From Iodobacter fluviatilis (GTDB lineage Bacteria; Pseudomonadota; Gammaproteobacteria; Burkholderiales; Chitinibacteraceae), in NCBI RefSeq assembly GCF_004194535.1, contig NZ_CP025781.1:558001-622000 (forward strand): 64,000 bases of DNA, given 5' to 3'. The notes under the pieces are model-generated. The model saw only the letters and a program-made list of their open reading frames with translations. It made no database searches and was not told where the DNA came from. Below are positions 46,477 to 55,576 of the stretch, in pieces. Numbering within the stretch: the stretch's first letter is position 1; every line of letters begins with the position of its first letter. The translations under genes were made by a program, and so were the position numbers.

Positions 46477-47241
46477 TTAGCGAAACCAAACAGACAGCGC
46501 TTCAGGCTGCAAACTAAGCTCACCAACCATACTAGGCAATATCGGTGAGAAATATAAAAGCAAAATCAGCAGTGCAATTGCACTTTTAATCGTCAGAGAA
46601 ATTGAAAATGCATTCATTTGTGGCGCAAAACGTGACAATAGGCCCAGAGCAATCTCTGAGAGTAATAATGCAGCCACTACTGGGCTGGCTAATACCAATG
46701 CTTTAGCCATTACCTTTGTCAGGATTAACAATATGGGGGGCAATGCTAGGCTGCAATCTCCTAAAGGATCACACAGCTGATAACTCTTGGTAATCACCTC
46801 TAACAACAGAGACATGCCACCTCCTTGCAGATAGACCACCGCAGCAAATAAATTAAATAAATTAGCTAGCTCAGACGTGTCGACCCCATTGGCGGGATCC
46901 ATACTGCTACTAATTGTTGCGCCTCGTTGGTTATCGATAATGCTACCTAAAGCATGAAAAACCCAAAATGGCCAAGTGAGTAAACATCCAAGTAAAACCC
47001 CCACCATGGCTTCTTTGGCAATAATGCCTAAATACCAGAGAGAATTAAATTCAGGCAAGCCCCCCAGCGGATAAGGCCACAAGCTCATTGCCACAAGTGT
47101 TGAAACCGAAATACGCATCACTCCTGTCAACACATTGCTATTAAAAAATGGGAGCATGAAAAAAATAGGGGCCACACGAGCAAAACCCAGTGCGGCGGCA
47201 GCCAGCCAATCATGGACATTAAAAAAGAGACCGTATTGCAC
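46477..47241 (-). CDS. sctT: export gate protein SctT (SpaR)
   Basis: A 254-residue membrane protein of the FliR/SctT family, with six or so hydrophobic segments and the conserved region LGSIIDNQRGATISSSMDPA, characteristic of the family. Together with SctR and SctS it forms the helical export gate. The start codon is GTG at 47241 and shares one base with the sctS stop (TAGTG). Confidence 0.93.
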   Translation of the reverse strand: MQYGLFFNVHDWLAAAALGFARVAPIFFMLPFFNSNVLTGVMRISVSTLVAMSLWPYPLGGLPEFNSLWYLGIIAKEAMVGVLLGCLLTWPFWVFHALGSIIDNQRGATISSSMDPANGVDTSELANLFNLFAAVVYLQGGGMSLLLEVITKSYQLCDPLGDCSLALPPILLILTKVMAKALVLASPVVAALLLSEIALGLLSRFAPQMNAFSISLTIKSAIALLILLLYFSPILPSMVGELSLQPEALSVWFR

Positions 47242-47501
47242 TAGTGTTGACCCAACGCCATCCTGAAAACTTCCCGACCGAAGTCAAGCAAGGTTTCGCC
47301 ATACCACCCTGAGAGCAGAAACAGGCACAGAATGACGCTCAATAATTTAAAACCAAAAGGCAGTGTTTGTTCCTGCAACTGAGTCACTGTTTGAAACAAG
47401 CCAATAAGTAAACCTACAATGGTTGCGACAATAATCGGCCAAGCCGAAAGCAATAATACTAAGTACAGTGCCCGATTTCCCGCGAATACCAGATCATTCA
47501 T
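47241..47501 (-). CDS. sctS: export gate protein SctS (SpaQ)
   Basis: An 86-residue protein with two transmembrane helices ([20 protein letters not shown] and [20 protein letters not shown]) separated by the conserved loop [15 protein letters not shown]. This is the FliQ/SctS pattern, complete in length. Confidence 0.95.
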   Translation of the reverse strand: MNDLVFAGNRALYLVLLLSAWPIIVATIVGLLIGLFQTVTQLQEQTLPFGFKLLSVILCLFLLSGWYGETLLDFGREVFRMALGQH

Positions 47502-47528
47502 TTTTTTTCCCTTGTTGGGCCAGATTAT

Positions 47529-48188
47529 CTACGTCGCAAGGTCTAGGTATTGCAACACGAGTCCCTTGGAGAGCAGAGTCCAGCCATCAAGCGCAACAAA
47601 CAGCACTAGTTTAATTGGCACAGAAATGGTCACTGGGCTCATCATCATCATCCCCAGCGCAAGCAAAATGCAGGAGATCACCATATCGACGACCACAAAA
47701 GGGAGATACAAATAAAAACCAATTTTAAACGCGCTCTTGATTTCACTCAGCGCATAAGCAGGTAATAAGGCCAAAATGGAGGGCTTGTCATCTACGACAA
47801 CCACTTCACCGTCTCGTGTTGCACGGTCTACCTGTGCTTTTTCAAAGAAACGAGTCAGCTCTGGATCTGCATATTTTTTTAAATAACTGCGGTAACTATC
47901 GAGCCCGTTTTCTGCAAAATAGCTAACCGACTCAACGCTACTAAAGTTGATATTGTCGTCACGATAAACGTCATAAGCGTCTTTCATTACCGGCGTCATA
48001 ACAAACATAGATAAAAGTAGAGCAATACCATTCAGCGTCATATTGGACGGCACTTGCTGCAGCCCCAAGGCATTGCGTACCATCACAAATACAATGGAGA
48101 ACTTGATATAACAGGTTCCAGAGGCAATCAGAAATGGCAGCAGCGTAGAAAACGCCAGCAGCGCAATCATCGAAATGTCATTCGACAT
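47529..48188 (-). CDS. sctR: export gate protein SctR (SpaP)
   Basis: A 219-residue member of the FliP/SctR family with four hydrophobic segments. Conserved marks include YIKFSIVFVMVRNALGLQQV, PSNMTLNGIALLLSMFVMTP and LLPAYALSEIKSAFKIGFYL, then VVDMVISCILLALGMMMMSP. Five copies form the core of the export gate. It overlaps the end of sctQ by 11 bases. Confidence 0.97.
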   Translation of the reverse strand: MSNDISMIALLAFSTLLPFLIASGTCYIKFSIVFVMVRNALGLQQVPSNMTLNGIALLLSMFVMTPVMKDAYDVYRDDNINFSSVESVSYFAENGLDSYRSYLKKYADPELTRFFEKAQVDRATRDGEVVVVDDKPSILALLPAYALSEIKSAFKIGFYLYLPFVVVDMVISCILLALGMMMMSPVTISVPIKLVLFVALDGWTLLSKGLVLQYLDLAT

Positions 48189-49074
48189 GCAAAACCTCTT
48201 GCTGTATCTCTAACAATTCCACACCCAGCCGACCATCCACCTGAACCAACTCGCCTCGCGCAATCAATACCCCATTGGCCTTCACTTCAATCTGCTTCTC
48301 TGCATCTGGAAGCAATGGCAGTAATTGCCCAAGATATAAATCGCCCAGCTCGGCCACACTGACCGTGCTTTGCTGCAAAATAAATTCCAAACGTAGCGGC
48401 AGCTCTGCCAGTAAATCTGGGATTTCAGTAGGCGTAACAAGATGCGCTTGGTCTTCTCTTTCAATCATGATTCCATCCTCATTTTGCCAATAGCGGCCTA
48501 TCCTCACATCGCAGCTTTTAACCCAATGCGTTTCTTCGGTAATAAGTAATACATCCCCCACGCCCAAGCGTGCTTTTGCTCGCTGGCTCAACTTGCTGTA
48601 GCCAATTTCAAATATTAATTGCAAGGGCAAAGTAAGCAGCCATGCAGGGTTTACCTTATCTTGACCTTTCCTCATTGCAGGGATATCGATCAGCCACACC
48701 CGCCCTTGCGGTGTTGTCAGGCACGGCATGGCTGAGACAGGCATCTGGGCTTTTTCACCAAGTTGCAAACTATCGTAAGCTAACTCAGTAGCGGTGAATT
48801 CCAAAGGGCGAGGAGTAGCCATAAAAAGAGCCTGCAACAGTCCCTCATCACCTGTTGAGCCCAATATTTCAGCCAGAGCAGGTGAAACACAGGACAGCCA
48901 TTCGTGCAAGCTCAGCAGACCTTGCCAACGTCCTCCGTCAACAGAGAAAACATGACATGCTTCCACATCTGGCAAGCTGAAGCTCACCTCAATACCTTGT
49001 ACTTGCCAACACTTTTGCGCGTGCTGCCAAGCATGCTCTGTACTTGTTAGCTGGCGCAATCCCAATGCATTCAC
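48178..49074 (-). CDS. sctQ: sorting-platform protein SctQ (SpaO)
   Basis: A 298-residue SctQ. Two SpoA-type domains occupy the C-terminal half: one around 140-200 (AKARLGVGDVLLITEETHWV) and a second at about 225-298 (LPLRLEFILQQSTVSVAELG, EKQIEVKANGVLIARGELVQ). The N-terminal half is divergent, as usual. It forms the pods under the basal body and binds SctK and SctL. An internal start at residue 203 likely gives a short product, SctQ-C. Confidence 0.92.
   Translation of the reverse strand: MNALGLRQLTSTEHAWQHAQKCWQVQGIEVSFSLPDVEACHVFSVDGGRWQGLLSLHEWLSCVSPALAEILGSTGDEGLLQALFMATPRPLEFTATELAYDSLQLGEKAQMPVSAMPCLTTPQGRVWLIDIPAMRKGQDKVNPAWLLTLPLQLIFEIGYSKLSQRAKARLGVGDVLLITEETHWVKSCDVRIGRYWQNEDGIMIEREDQAHLVTPTEIPDLLAELPLRLEFILQQSTVSVAELGDLYLGQLLPLLPDAEKQIEVKANGVLIARGELVQVDGRLGVELLEIQQEVLHVE
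48466..48482 (-). promoter_or_regulatory. internal ribosome-binding site and ATG in sctQ
   Basis: On the minus strand, GAGGA stands seven bases before an in-frame ATG (48468-48466), which is codon 203 of sctQ. Translation from here gives a 96-residue C-terminal SpoA product. In Salmonella SpaO a short form is made from an internal start at codon 203, and similar forms occur in Shigella and Yersinia. The site here is an independent sequence-level match to that feature. Confidence 0.7.
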
Positions 49075-50228
49075 TCGTTTTCCTCATCCTTCGGGTCTTG
49101 GCCCTGCTGCTGATCTTTTTGCTGCTCGGAATCACCCAATAAAGTCCAATGCTCAGTGTTATCAATTTGTTGCAAGTGATGGTGCAAACGATCCTGCACA
49201 AAGGCATTGGATGGTTGCAATTCAAGCTGCCGATTTCCTTCTTGTGACTGCGCCTGAATACTGACTGAGTGCCCAGCTCCCCAGCGATTAAAACGATAAA
49301 GCATCTGACCATCAGGCTGTTGATCTGCTACTGCAACATCGCTCGTTCCTTGACTGAGAGCCTCTTCACTCTTTGGACGATAATTTACAATATGGGCTTC
49401 CTTAGTAGGTGCCCGTGATACAAAATTTCCTTCGCCATTGGCAAAGGATGCTGCAAGCATCTGCTCTTGAGCAGATAGCAAATCTTCTTCGCCAGTATCA
49501 GGAGTGGCGGCTTTCACACTCATCGATGGCGCTCCCTGCGCGGCAGTCACTATTGCTTCTGAGTCAACGTCGGCTAATGGAGGAGAAATTGCTTTACTCA
49601 CTAAGCTCTCTGTTGAAGCGCTAAATAAGGTGTCTGAAACTTCTGATGAGGAGCTCACTACTTTATTGCTCTCGCTCACCAAAGAATCTGAGACAGGGAG
49701 CTCACGAGACTTACGCGCCTTGAGCGGCTGATCATTTAAAGCCTGCATACCTGCAACGCTAGTCACACCCATAGAACCAAGTAATGGCGCTGAAATATCA
49801 ACTGGCCTTACTGCTGCTTTGTTGCTTTCGCTCACTAAGGTGCCCGGAGCAGAAAGCACACGAGACTTACCCGTCTTTAACTGCTGGCTATTTAATATCG
49901 ACATACCGTCAGCTATAGCCTGTGATCCAGACTCTATTTTCATGCTAGGTAAAGAATGATCCACTCTTGCCCTAGAAGTGCCGTTTTTTTGCCCATGCTC
50001 ATCGCCTTGCACCTGTAGCTTATTCGCCGTTTTCCTACCCAGATGCAGTGCCAAGGGCTTTTCATCGACTAAAAGCGGCGGATGCACTACGACTTCACCG
50101 ACCGCCTCTAAGTCTTTTTTCTGCTTATGTTTACCGAGCTGAGCAGCAAACTCACTTAATAAACTGCTTGGTTCCGAAACAACAACTGCCCCAGCGTTTA
50201 CCCCTGCTATCGCTACTATTTGCCCCAT
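49071..50228 (-). CDS. sctP: needle-length control protein SctP (InvJ/SpaN)
   Basis: A 385-residue, Ser/Ala/Gln-rich, low-complexity protein in the place of invJ/spaN, between sctO and sctQ. Sequence conservation in this family is weak; assignment rests on position, composition, and a C-terminal folded part (about 295-365, MLYRFNRWGAGHSVSIQAQS; RQLELQPSNAFVQDRLHHHL). A 52-residue segment is duplicated in the middle (LVSESNK and KSR motifs, DNA offset 156 bases near 49705 and 49861). It should set needle length and the substrate switch with SctU. Confidence 0.8.
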   Translation of the reverse strand: MGQIVAIAGVNAGAVVVSEPSSLLSEFAAQLGKHKQKKDLEAVGEVVVHPPLLVDEKPLALHLGRKTANKLQVQGDEHGQKNGTSRARVDHSLPSMKIESGSQAIADGMSILNSQQLKTGKSRVLSAPGTLVSESNKAAVRPVDISAPLLGSMGVTSVAGMQALNDQPLKARKSRELPVSDSLVSESNKVVSSSSEVSDTLFSASTESLVSKAISPPLADVDSEAIVTAAQGAPSMSVKAATPDTGEEDLLSAQEQMLAASFANGEGNFVSRAPTKEAHIVNYRPKSEEALSQGTSDVAVADQQPDGQMLYRFNRWGAGHSVSIQAQSQEGNRQLELQPSNAFVQDRLHHHLQQIDNTEHWTLLGDSEQQKDQQQGQDPKDEENE

Positions 50229-50671
50229 GTCACTCGCTCCTGCGCCTCAGACTCTTCCTGGCGTAATTGATACAAACGCCACGCTTGCCGCTGAATTTTC
50301 CCCCAGCGTTCGTATTTATCTTGCTTGCGCAGCCAGTACTGACGCTGCAATAAAACAGCCTCTTTTTCTGTTTGCAGAAGCTGCAGCTGTTCGCGCACTC
50401 TGCCTTCTTGAAAAGCAAGCATATGTAATTGCCGCCGTAGCACAGCCAGACGACGTTGCATCGCAAATAACTCACCACGATTCATGACGCAGTCCTGTGG
50501 CCGCTGAGAGTGCAATAGTTGTTTTATTGCACTACGCTGTGCATCTAAGCCATCTAATTCCGCAGACAATACCTGCCCCTGCTGACTCAATTGAGCTAGC
50601 CGCGTATCACAACGCTGCTGACTCACCACACAACGCCGTAATAACCCAGTTAACTTATGCAGCAATCTCAT
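50216..50671 (-). CDS. sctO: stalk protein SctO (InvI/SpaM)
   Basis: A 151-residue, almost wholly helical protein rich in Leu, Arg and Gln ([40 protein letters not shown]), predicted as an antiparallel coiled coil like FliJ/InvI. It connects the ATPase hexamer to SctV. Overlaps: 17 bases with sctN and 13 with sctP. Confidence 0.88.
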   Translation of the reverse strand: MRLLHKLTGLLRRCVVSQQRCDTRLAQLSQQGQVLSAELDGLDAQRSAIKQLLHSQRPQDCVMNRGELFAMQRRLAVLRRQLHMLAFQEGRVREQLQLLQTEKEAVLLQRQYWLRKQDKYERWGKIQRQAWRLYQLRQEESEAQERVTWGK

Positions 50672-51944
50672 GCATCGCTCGCAAGGTCATTTCAAATGAA
50701 CTCCCTTCATCTAACGGCTGGCGTAACCAGCCTTGTATCGCAGAGCGCTTATTCATTGCACGATCGTTTTCTGCATTCTCTCCAGCTTTGTACTCACCCA
50801 AATCAAGAAACACTTGTAAATCTTCCAACCTTGCTAATACGCCCCTTAGCTCGCTCGCTAGACGCTGATGCTCTCGACTACTTACCCGCCCAGCGACTCG
50901 GCTCACACTTCGTAACACATCAATCGCTGGGTAATGATTTTGTGCGGCTAACTTACGACTAAGGTAAATATGGCCATCCAAAATAGAACGAATTTCATCC
51001 GCAATAGGATCAGGTTCATCGTCGCTTTCTAATAGCACCGTATAAAAAGCCGTCATACAGCCTTTCTGTGTTTGACCTGGGCGCTCCAGCAATCTAGGTA
51101 AGGAATCAAACACCGACGCGGGATAGCCACGGCGTGCCGGTGCTTGCCCAGCAGCCAAGGCCACATCACGTAAAGCCCGTGCATATCGGGTGATTGAATC
51201 AAGGAACAGCACCACATTTTTGCCCTGATCACGAAAATACTCCGCCACCGTTGTCGCCAATAGCGCTGCATTACAACGATCCAGAGAAGAGAAATCTGAG
51301 GTGGCATAAACCAAGACACACTGATGATGGCGGCCTGATCGGCGTAACTCCTCGGTAAATTCGGTCACCTCTCGCCCCCGCTCACCGATTAAACCAATCA
51401 CAAATACATCGGCATCCGCCTGCTCAATGAGCATATTCATCAGCATCGTTTTTCCACAACCTGCTGATGCAAAAATACCGACCCGCTGCCCATCGCCGCA
51501 AGTAAGCAAACCATCAATGGCCCTTACTCCTGAGACAAAAGGCTGCTGTATTCCTACCCGCTCCGCATAACTTGGCGGAGTCGCCTCAATAGAGCGCCAC
51601 TCCCTCCTGCCATTTGATGCTTCGACAAAACGCTCAACAACCTTGCCCGAGGGGTCGAGCACAGAACCTAGTAAGAAATCACCCACCTCAACTTGTAAGC
51701 CTGCGCCTGTAGGCTGCAATACAAGCTCACGAGATAATCCTTGAGCATTACCAATTAAGCTCAAAATTGTGCGTTCTTGATTGAAACCAAGCACTTGAGC
51801 ACGAGCTACACATATAGAATCCTGCCAGCTCCGGTATATCTCACAGATTTCCCCTACAACCACTCCAGGCAAAACTGCTTCGACAATCGGGCCAGACAAA
51901 CGCAATGGATTGGCTTGACGGCGCAAGAGTCGTAAAGGCTTCAT
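50655..51944 (-). CDS. sctN: type III secretion ATPase SctN (InvC)
   Basis: A 429-residue ATPase of the FliI/F1-beta family. Walker A is ASAGCGKT at about 159-166, and the catalytic segment [20 protein letters not shown] contains the glutamate. Walker B is [20 protein letters not shown], and [20 protein letters not shown] is a signature of secretion ATPases. It unfolds and detaches chaperones from substrates at the entry gate. Its start shares one base with the stop of the chaperone gene (TAATG). Confidence 0.97.
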   Translation of the reverse strand: MKPLRLLRRQANPLRLSGPIVEAVLPGVVVGEICEIYRSWQDSICVARAQVLGFNQERTILSLIGNAQGLSRELVLQPTGAGLQVEVGDFLLGSVLDPSGKVVERFVEASNGRREWRSIEATPPSYAERVGIQQPFVSGVRAIDGLLTCGDGQRVGIFASAGCGKTMLMNMLIEQADADVFVIGLIGERGREVTEFTEELRRSGRHHQCVLVYATSDFSSLDRCNAALLATTVAEYFRDQGKNVVLFLDSITRYARALRDVALAAGQAPARRGYPASVFDSLPRLLERPGQTQKGCMTAFYTVLLESDDEPDPIADEIRSILDGHIYLSRKLAAQNHYPAIDVLRSVSRVAGRVSSREHQRLASELRGVLARLEDLQVFLDLGEYKAGENAENDRAMNKRSAIQGWLRQPLDEGSSFEMTLRAMHEIAA

Positions 51945-52348
51945 TACTGCACAGCCTCAACAAAGCGTTCCAGCCGCTCAAGATAACCATCAAGCGCCTC
52001 AGAAAAACTTTGACCATCGCGTAAAGAATTTTCTTGCAATAAGCCCCTTAACTCTAGATAGCCATCATTCACCGCCAACTGCAATTGCTCACCACGCACA
52101 AAACTACAACCCTGCATCAACACATTCAATAAACGGGTTGAGCATTGATCAAAGACGTTGTCGTTATGCTCAATCAACTGCGACCACAACCAAACTTCTC
52201 CATCTTTATTAGTAACATAAATACTAGGTAAACGATGAAGATCGAGCGCGATGGTTGAATGACTATCTAAGTCGCCCTGCAACATTTGTTCACACCCATT
52301 TTCTTTTAATGCATCACGAACTAGGGTGGCGACATCAACTGCAAACAT
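51944..52348 (-). CDS. invB: class I secretion chaperone (InvB/SpaK)
   Basis: A 134-residue small acidic chaperone in the place of invB/spaK, between sctV and sctN. It has the expected alpha-beta pattern ([27 protein letters not shown]-like helix [20 protein letters not shown] at the end). InvB binds SipA and other effectors in Salmonella, so the triplicated SipA here is a likely client. Confidence 0.85.
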   Translation of the reverse strand: MFAVDVATLVRDALKENGCEQMLQGDLDSHSTIALDLHRLPSIYVTNKDGEVWLWSQLIEHNDNVFDQCSTRLLNVLMQGCSFVRGEQLQLAVNDGYLELRGLLQENSLRDGQSFSEALDGYLERLERFVEAVQ

Positions 52349-52363
52349 AGTATTTACCTTCTA

Positions 52364-54424
52364 TTAAATGGACTTAATGACGTTAACCGATACGCTATCG
52401 GATATTTCACCAAACGACAGCACTTCAAGATCACGAAAGCGAGTTTCAATGAGTTTCTTAATATAACGCCGCACATCTACCGATGCCAGCAACACCAAAT
52501 CTTTATGTGCAATGCTTAATCCATCCAAAGCAACGGCAAAAGCATCCATTAACTCTTCAGAATCAGCAGGCTCCAAGTTGAGGAACGAGCCATTCGAGGT
52601 CTGACGAACTCCTTTACGAACCACATCTTCTATCTCCGCTGAAACCACAATGGCTCTCAACTCATTTCCTACAGCAAACTTATGACAAATATAGCGGGCA
52701 AGCGAACCACGCACATGCTCAACCAGTGCAATCACATCTTTCTCACGGGGAGCCCAATGAGCAAGGGCTTCCATAATGAGTTTCATATTCCGAATAGAAA
52801 TGCGTTCAGAAAGTAAGCGCTGCAACACCTCTGAAATCCGCTGAACTGTGGCATGGCGCAGCACCTCTTTCAATAAATCTGGATATTTCTCTTCTAATAA
52901 ATCCAGCATTTGTTTCGTTTCTTGCACACCAAAATACTCATTCACATAATGGGCAAGTAAGGTTGCAAAGCATTGATATAACTCATCAACAGCCGGGCGC
53001 AGCTGGTAGCCCAACTTTTTTAAAGTTTCTTTGGATTCTACATCAACCCAGATGGCTTCCCCTACGGGCACAATACGAATACCGAGCTGCTCAATTTCTT
53101 CTGAATAATTCACCACCCGCAGCAAATCAAACTGAACCAAGAACTCTTCAGCACGAATCTCATTAATCAGTAAAACAGCTCGGTTGTCTTCAAGCTCATC
53201 GGATGAGCGCATCAGCAGTGCAGGTAAACTGACGCCAAAGTCCAAGAAAAATTGGCTACGTAAACGCTCAGCAAGCTGTCCTTTATTCAATAAGGCATAC
53301 CGTGCTTTAGGCACCAATAAAACCAAGGGCAATGTTTCAGCAGCCAGCTCATCCAAGTTATCAATCAGGCAGAGTTCACTCCCCCCCAGGGCACTACTCT
53401 CTGCAGAAACTGCGGCAGCACCTTCTTTTCTCGGGGCAGAAGCAGCGGTTTTGCTTCCTAACTTAGCTTCTCTGTGCTTGTGATAAAACAACCCCCCCAG
53501 CAAAGTTGCCAAAATAAAGAACACCATAAAAGGAAAGCCCGGCAACATCCCTACTGCCAGTGCCAGTATCGCAGTCACAATCAACACAAAGGGCTTACCT
53601 AAGAGCTGACTCATGATATTGCGGCCCATATTGTCACCCTCACCACTTACGCGAGTAACAATAAAACCTGCACTAATGGCGATCAGTAGCGCTGGGAGCT
53701 GTGCCACTAGACCATCACCAATAGTTAGAATGGTGTATGTAGATAATGCGGTAGAGAAGTCCATCCCATGCTGGTTCATCCCTACTGCAATACCACCAAT
53801 AAAGTTGACGAAAATAATGATGATGCCAGCGATAGCGTCGCCTTTAATAAACTTCATGGCTCCATCAAATGAGCCGTAGAGCTGGCTTTCACGCTCTAGT
53901 ACACTGCGCCGTTCGCGCGCGCCATCCGCATCAATCACCCCTGCCCGTAAATCACCATCGATGCTCATTTGTTTACCAGGCATCCCATCAAGCGAGAAAC
54001 GAGCAGCGACTTCGGCCACCCGTTCAGAGCCCTTGGTAATCACAATAAACTGCACCACGGTCACGATAGCAAAAATAACAAAACCGACCGCCAAGCTATC
54101 TCCAATAACAAACTGGCCAAAGGTCGCGACAATTTCACCGGCATCGGCCTCAAGTAAAATCAAGCGACTGGTGCTAATCGACAAAGCAAGCCGAAATAAA
54201 GTGGTAATCAGCAAAATTGCGGGGAAAGTGGAGAAATGCAAAATACGCTCGATATAAAACGAGCCCATAAACACCAACATAGCAATCACAATATTCAAGC
54301 CGATCAAGAAATCGACTAAATACGTGGGCAAGGGGATAACCAGCATGGCGATAATCATCACCATCAGAAGCAGAATCAACAGCTCCGGGCGCGAACGCAT
54401 ACCGTACAACAATTTATTCAGCAC
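52364..54424 (-). CDS. sctV: export apparatus protein SctV (InvA)
   Basis: A 686-residue FlhA/SctV protein. About eight transmembrane helices fill residues 15-320, with the conserved cytoplasmic loop QMSIDGDLRAGVIDADGARE preceded by FSLDGMPGK. A charged linker leads to the large cytoplasmic domain (about 350-686), which forms the nonameric ring that receives substrates (APREKDVIALVEHVRGSLAR; LVLLASVDVRRYIKKLIETR). Length equals InvA (685). Confidence 0.97.
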   Translation of the reverse strand: MLNKLLYGMRSRPELLILLLMVMIIAMLVIPLPTYLVDFLIGLNIVIAMLVFMGSFYIERILHFSTFPAILLITTLFRLALSISTSRLILLEADAGEIVATFGQFVIGDSLAVGFVIFAIVTVVQFIVITKGSERVAEVAARFSLDGMPGKQMSIDGDLRAGVIDADGARERRSVLERESQLYGSFDGAMKFIKGDAIAGIIIIFVNFIGGIAVGMNQHGMDFSTALSTYTILTIGDGLVAQLPALLIAISAGFIVTRVSGEGDNMGRNIMSQLLGKPFVLIVTAILALAVGMLPGFPFMVFFILATLLGGLFYHKHREAKLGSKTAASAPRKEGAAAVSAESSALGGSELCLIDNLDELAAETLPLVLLVPKARYALLNKGQLAERLRSQFFLDFGVSLPALLMRSSDELEDNRAVLLINEIRAEEFLVQFDLLRVVNYSEEIEQLGIRIVPVGEAIWVDVESKETLKKLGYQLRPAVDELYQCFATLLAHYVNEYFGVQETKQMLDLLEEKYPDLLKEVLRHATVQRISEVLQRLLSERISIRNMKLIMEALAHWAPREKDVIALVEHVRGSLARYICHKFAVGNELRAIVVSAEIEDVVRKGVRQTSNGSFLNLEPADSEELMDAFAVALDGLSIAHKDLVLLASVDVRRYIKKLIETRFRDLEVLSFGEISDSVSVNVIKSI

Positions 54425-54463
54425 TTTGTCTTTCCATTGAGATCAGTAAACGAGAAGCTGCCA

Positions 54464-55576
54464 TCATGTAGACCGCCTACGCTCAACTTGCTCTAGACGA
54501 TGAGCAACTGTAGCCAGCCTTTCAAATTCGTTAAGTAATGGAATTACCTCGTCCGGATCAGCAAACAATACGACTGGCAACGATTTACAAGCCTGATGCA
54601 GCACTTGCAATAAAGAAGAGCGCTGGGCATGGCGATGGAGCAAAACGTTTTCCCCGACAGCATCCAGCAATAGTTCATCAATCCGAAGCGGATCTTGAAA
54701 TAAGGACAACATAAAGAGCAACCAAGCTGGCTCACTATCATTAATGTTGCATACAACAGGGCTGCCCAGTAGCCGCTTAATAAACAACACATCACTGGAA
54801 CGCAGCAATTTCAGCTGACCTAGTTTTCCCAAAATATTGTTAAATTCTTCCCGTGAGCAACTAGGATCTTGTGCATGCATATCCGTGACCAAAGACCCTT
54901 CCATGAAATCTAATACCAAAGCCCTACGCTGATACCCATAACTACTGATCCAATTTTGGTAGACATCAATTTCCCCGCCATCGTTTTCCAAAAACTGACG
55001 ATAACTTGCGCGCAACAGAGCAGGGCTTAAATCCAGGGCTTTCCCAAACAAGCGGGCCTTCAAAGCGCAATTAATGCCGCTTTTCAGCTTTTTAGGTTCC
55101 GCCTGCTCTTCTACATGCTTCAGTAATGCTTGCAGGCGCTTACGAACAACCTCTTCCATTTGCTTTCGGCGTAAAATTTCACGCAAAACCAAAGCCAAAT
55201 CACTATCATCAGGAAACAATTGCTGAGCTTGCCGCAGCAGCTCCTCAAGAGACACTCCACCCATCTGAGCCACTTTCATTACCTGCGCCACCTTGGGCAG
55301 AACATCCTCATCCAGAACGCGCTCAAAACTTTCAGAAAGTCCTTTCTTTGTTTCAAGCTCACGGCGGCTACGGAACTGAGTGGCTATGGCAGCCATTTCA
55401 TCCGAAGAATCAACAAGCTTTTGCACTTGGTCGGCAGGGGTGTTGTCCACCTCCTGTTGGCTATCACTTTGCTGAGTAACTTGTTTTTTACCCGCCTCTT
55501 GCTTCTCGTCCAGCTTGGCCTGATGCCTTGCTAAACGTGGCCCAGAAAGTGGAATGGAGTGCCTATTGATCTCCAT
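54464..55576 (-). CDS. sctW: gatekeeper protein SctW (InvE)
   Basis: A 370-residue gatekeeper, started at the ATG at 55576 (MEINRHSIPLSGPRLARHQA); a longer in-frame opening at 55624 lies inside sctC. The N-terminus is charged and Gln-rich. The helical X-bundle domains follow (SFERVLDEDVLPKVAQVMKV; LEELLRQAQQLFPDDSDLAL; LLRASYRQFLENDGGEIDVY). It delays effector release until translocators are out. The start overlaps the sctC stop by 14 bases. Confidence 0.9.
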   Translation of the reverse strand: MEINRHSIPLSGPRLARHQAKLDEKQEAGKKQVTQQSDSQQEVDNTPADQVQKLVDSSDEMAAIATQFRSRRELETKKGLSESFERVLDEDVLPKVAQVMKVAQMGGVSLEELLRQAQQLFPDDSDLALVLREILRRKQMEEVVRKRLQALLKHVEEQAEPKKLKSGINCALKARLFGKALDLSPALLRASYRQFLENDGGEIDVYQNWISSYGYQRRALVLDFMEGSLVTDMHAQDPSCSREEFNNILGKLGQLKLLRSSDVLFIKRLLGSPVVCNINDSEPAWLLFMLSLFQDPLRIDELLLDAVGENVLLHRHAQRSSLLQVLHQACKSLPVVLFADPDEVIPLLNEFERLATVAHRLEQVERRRST

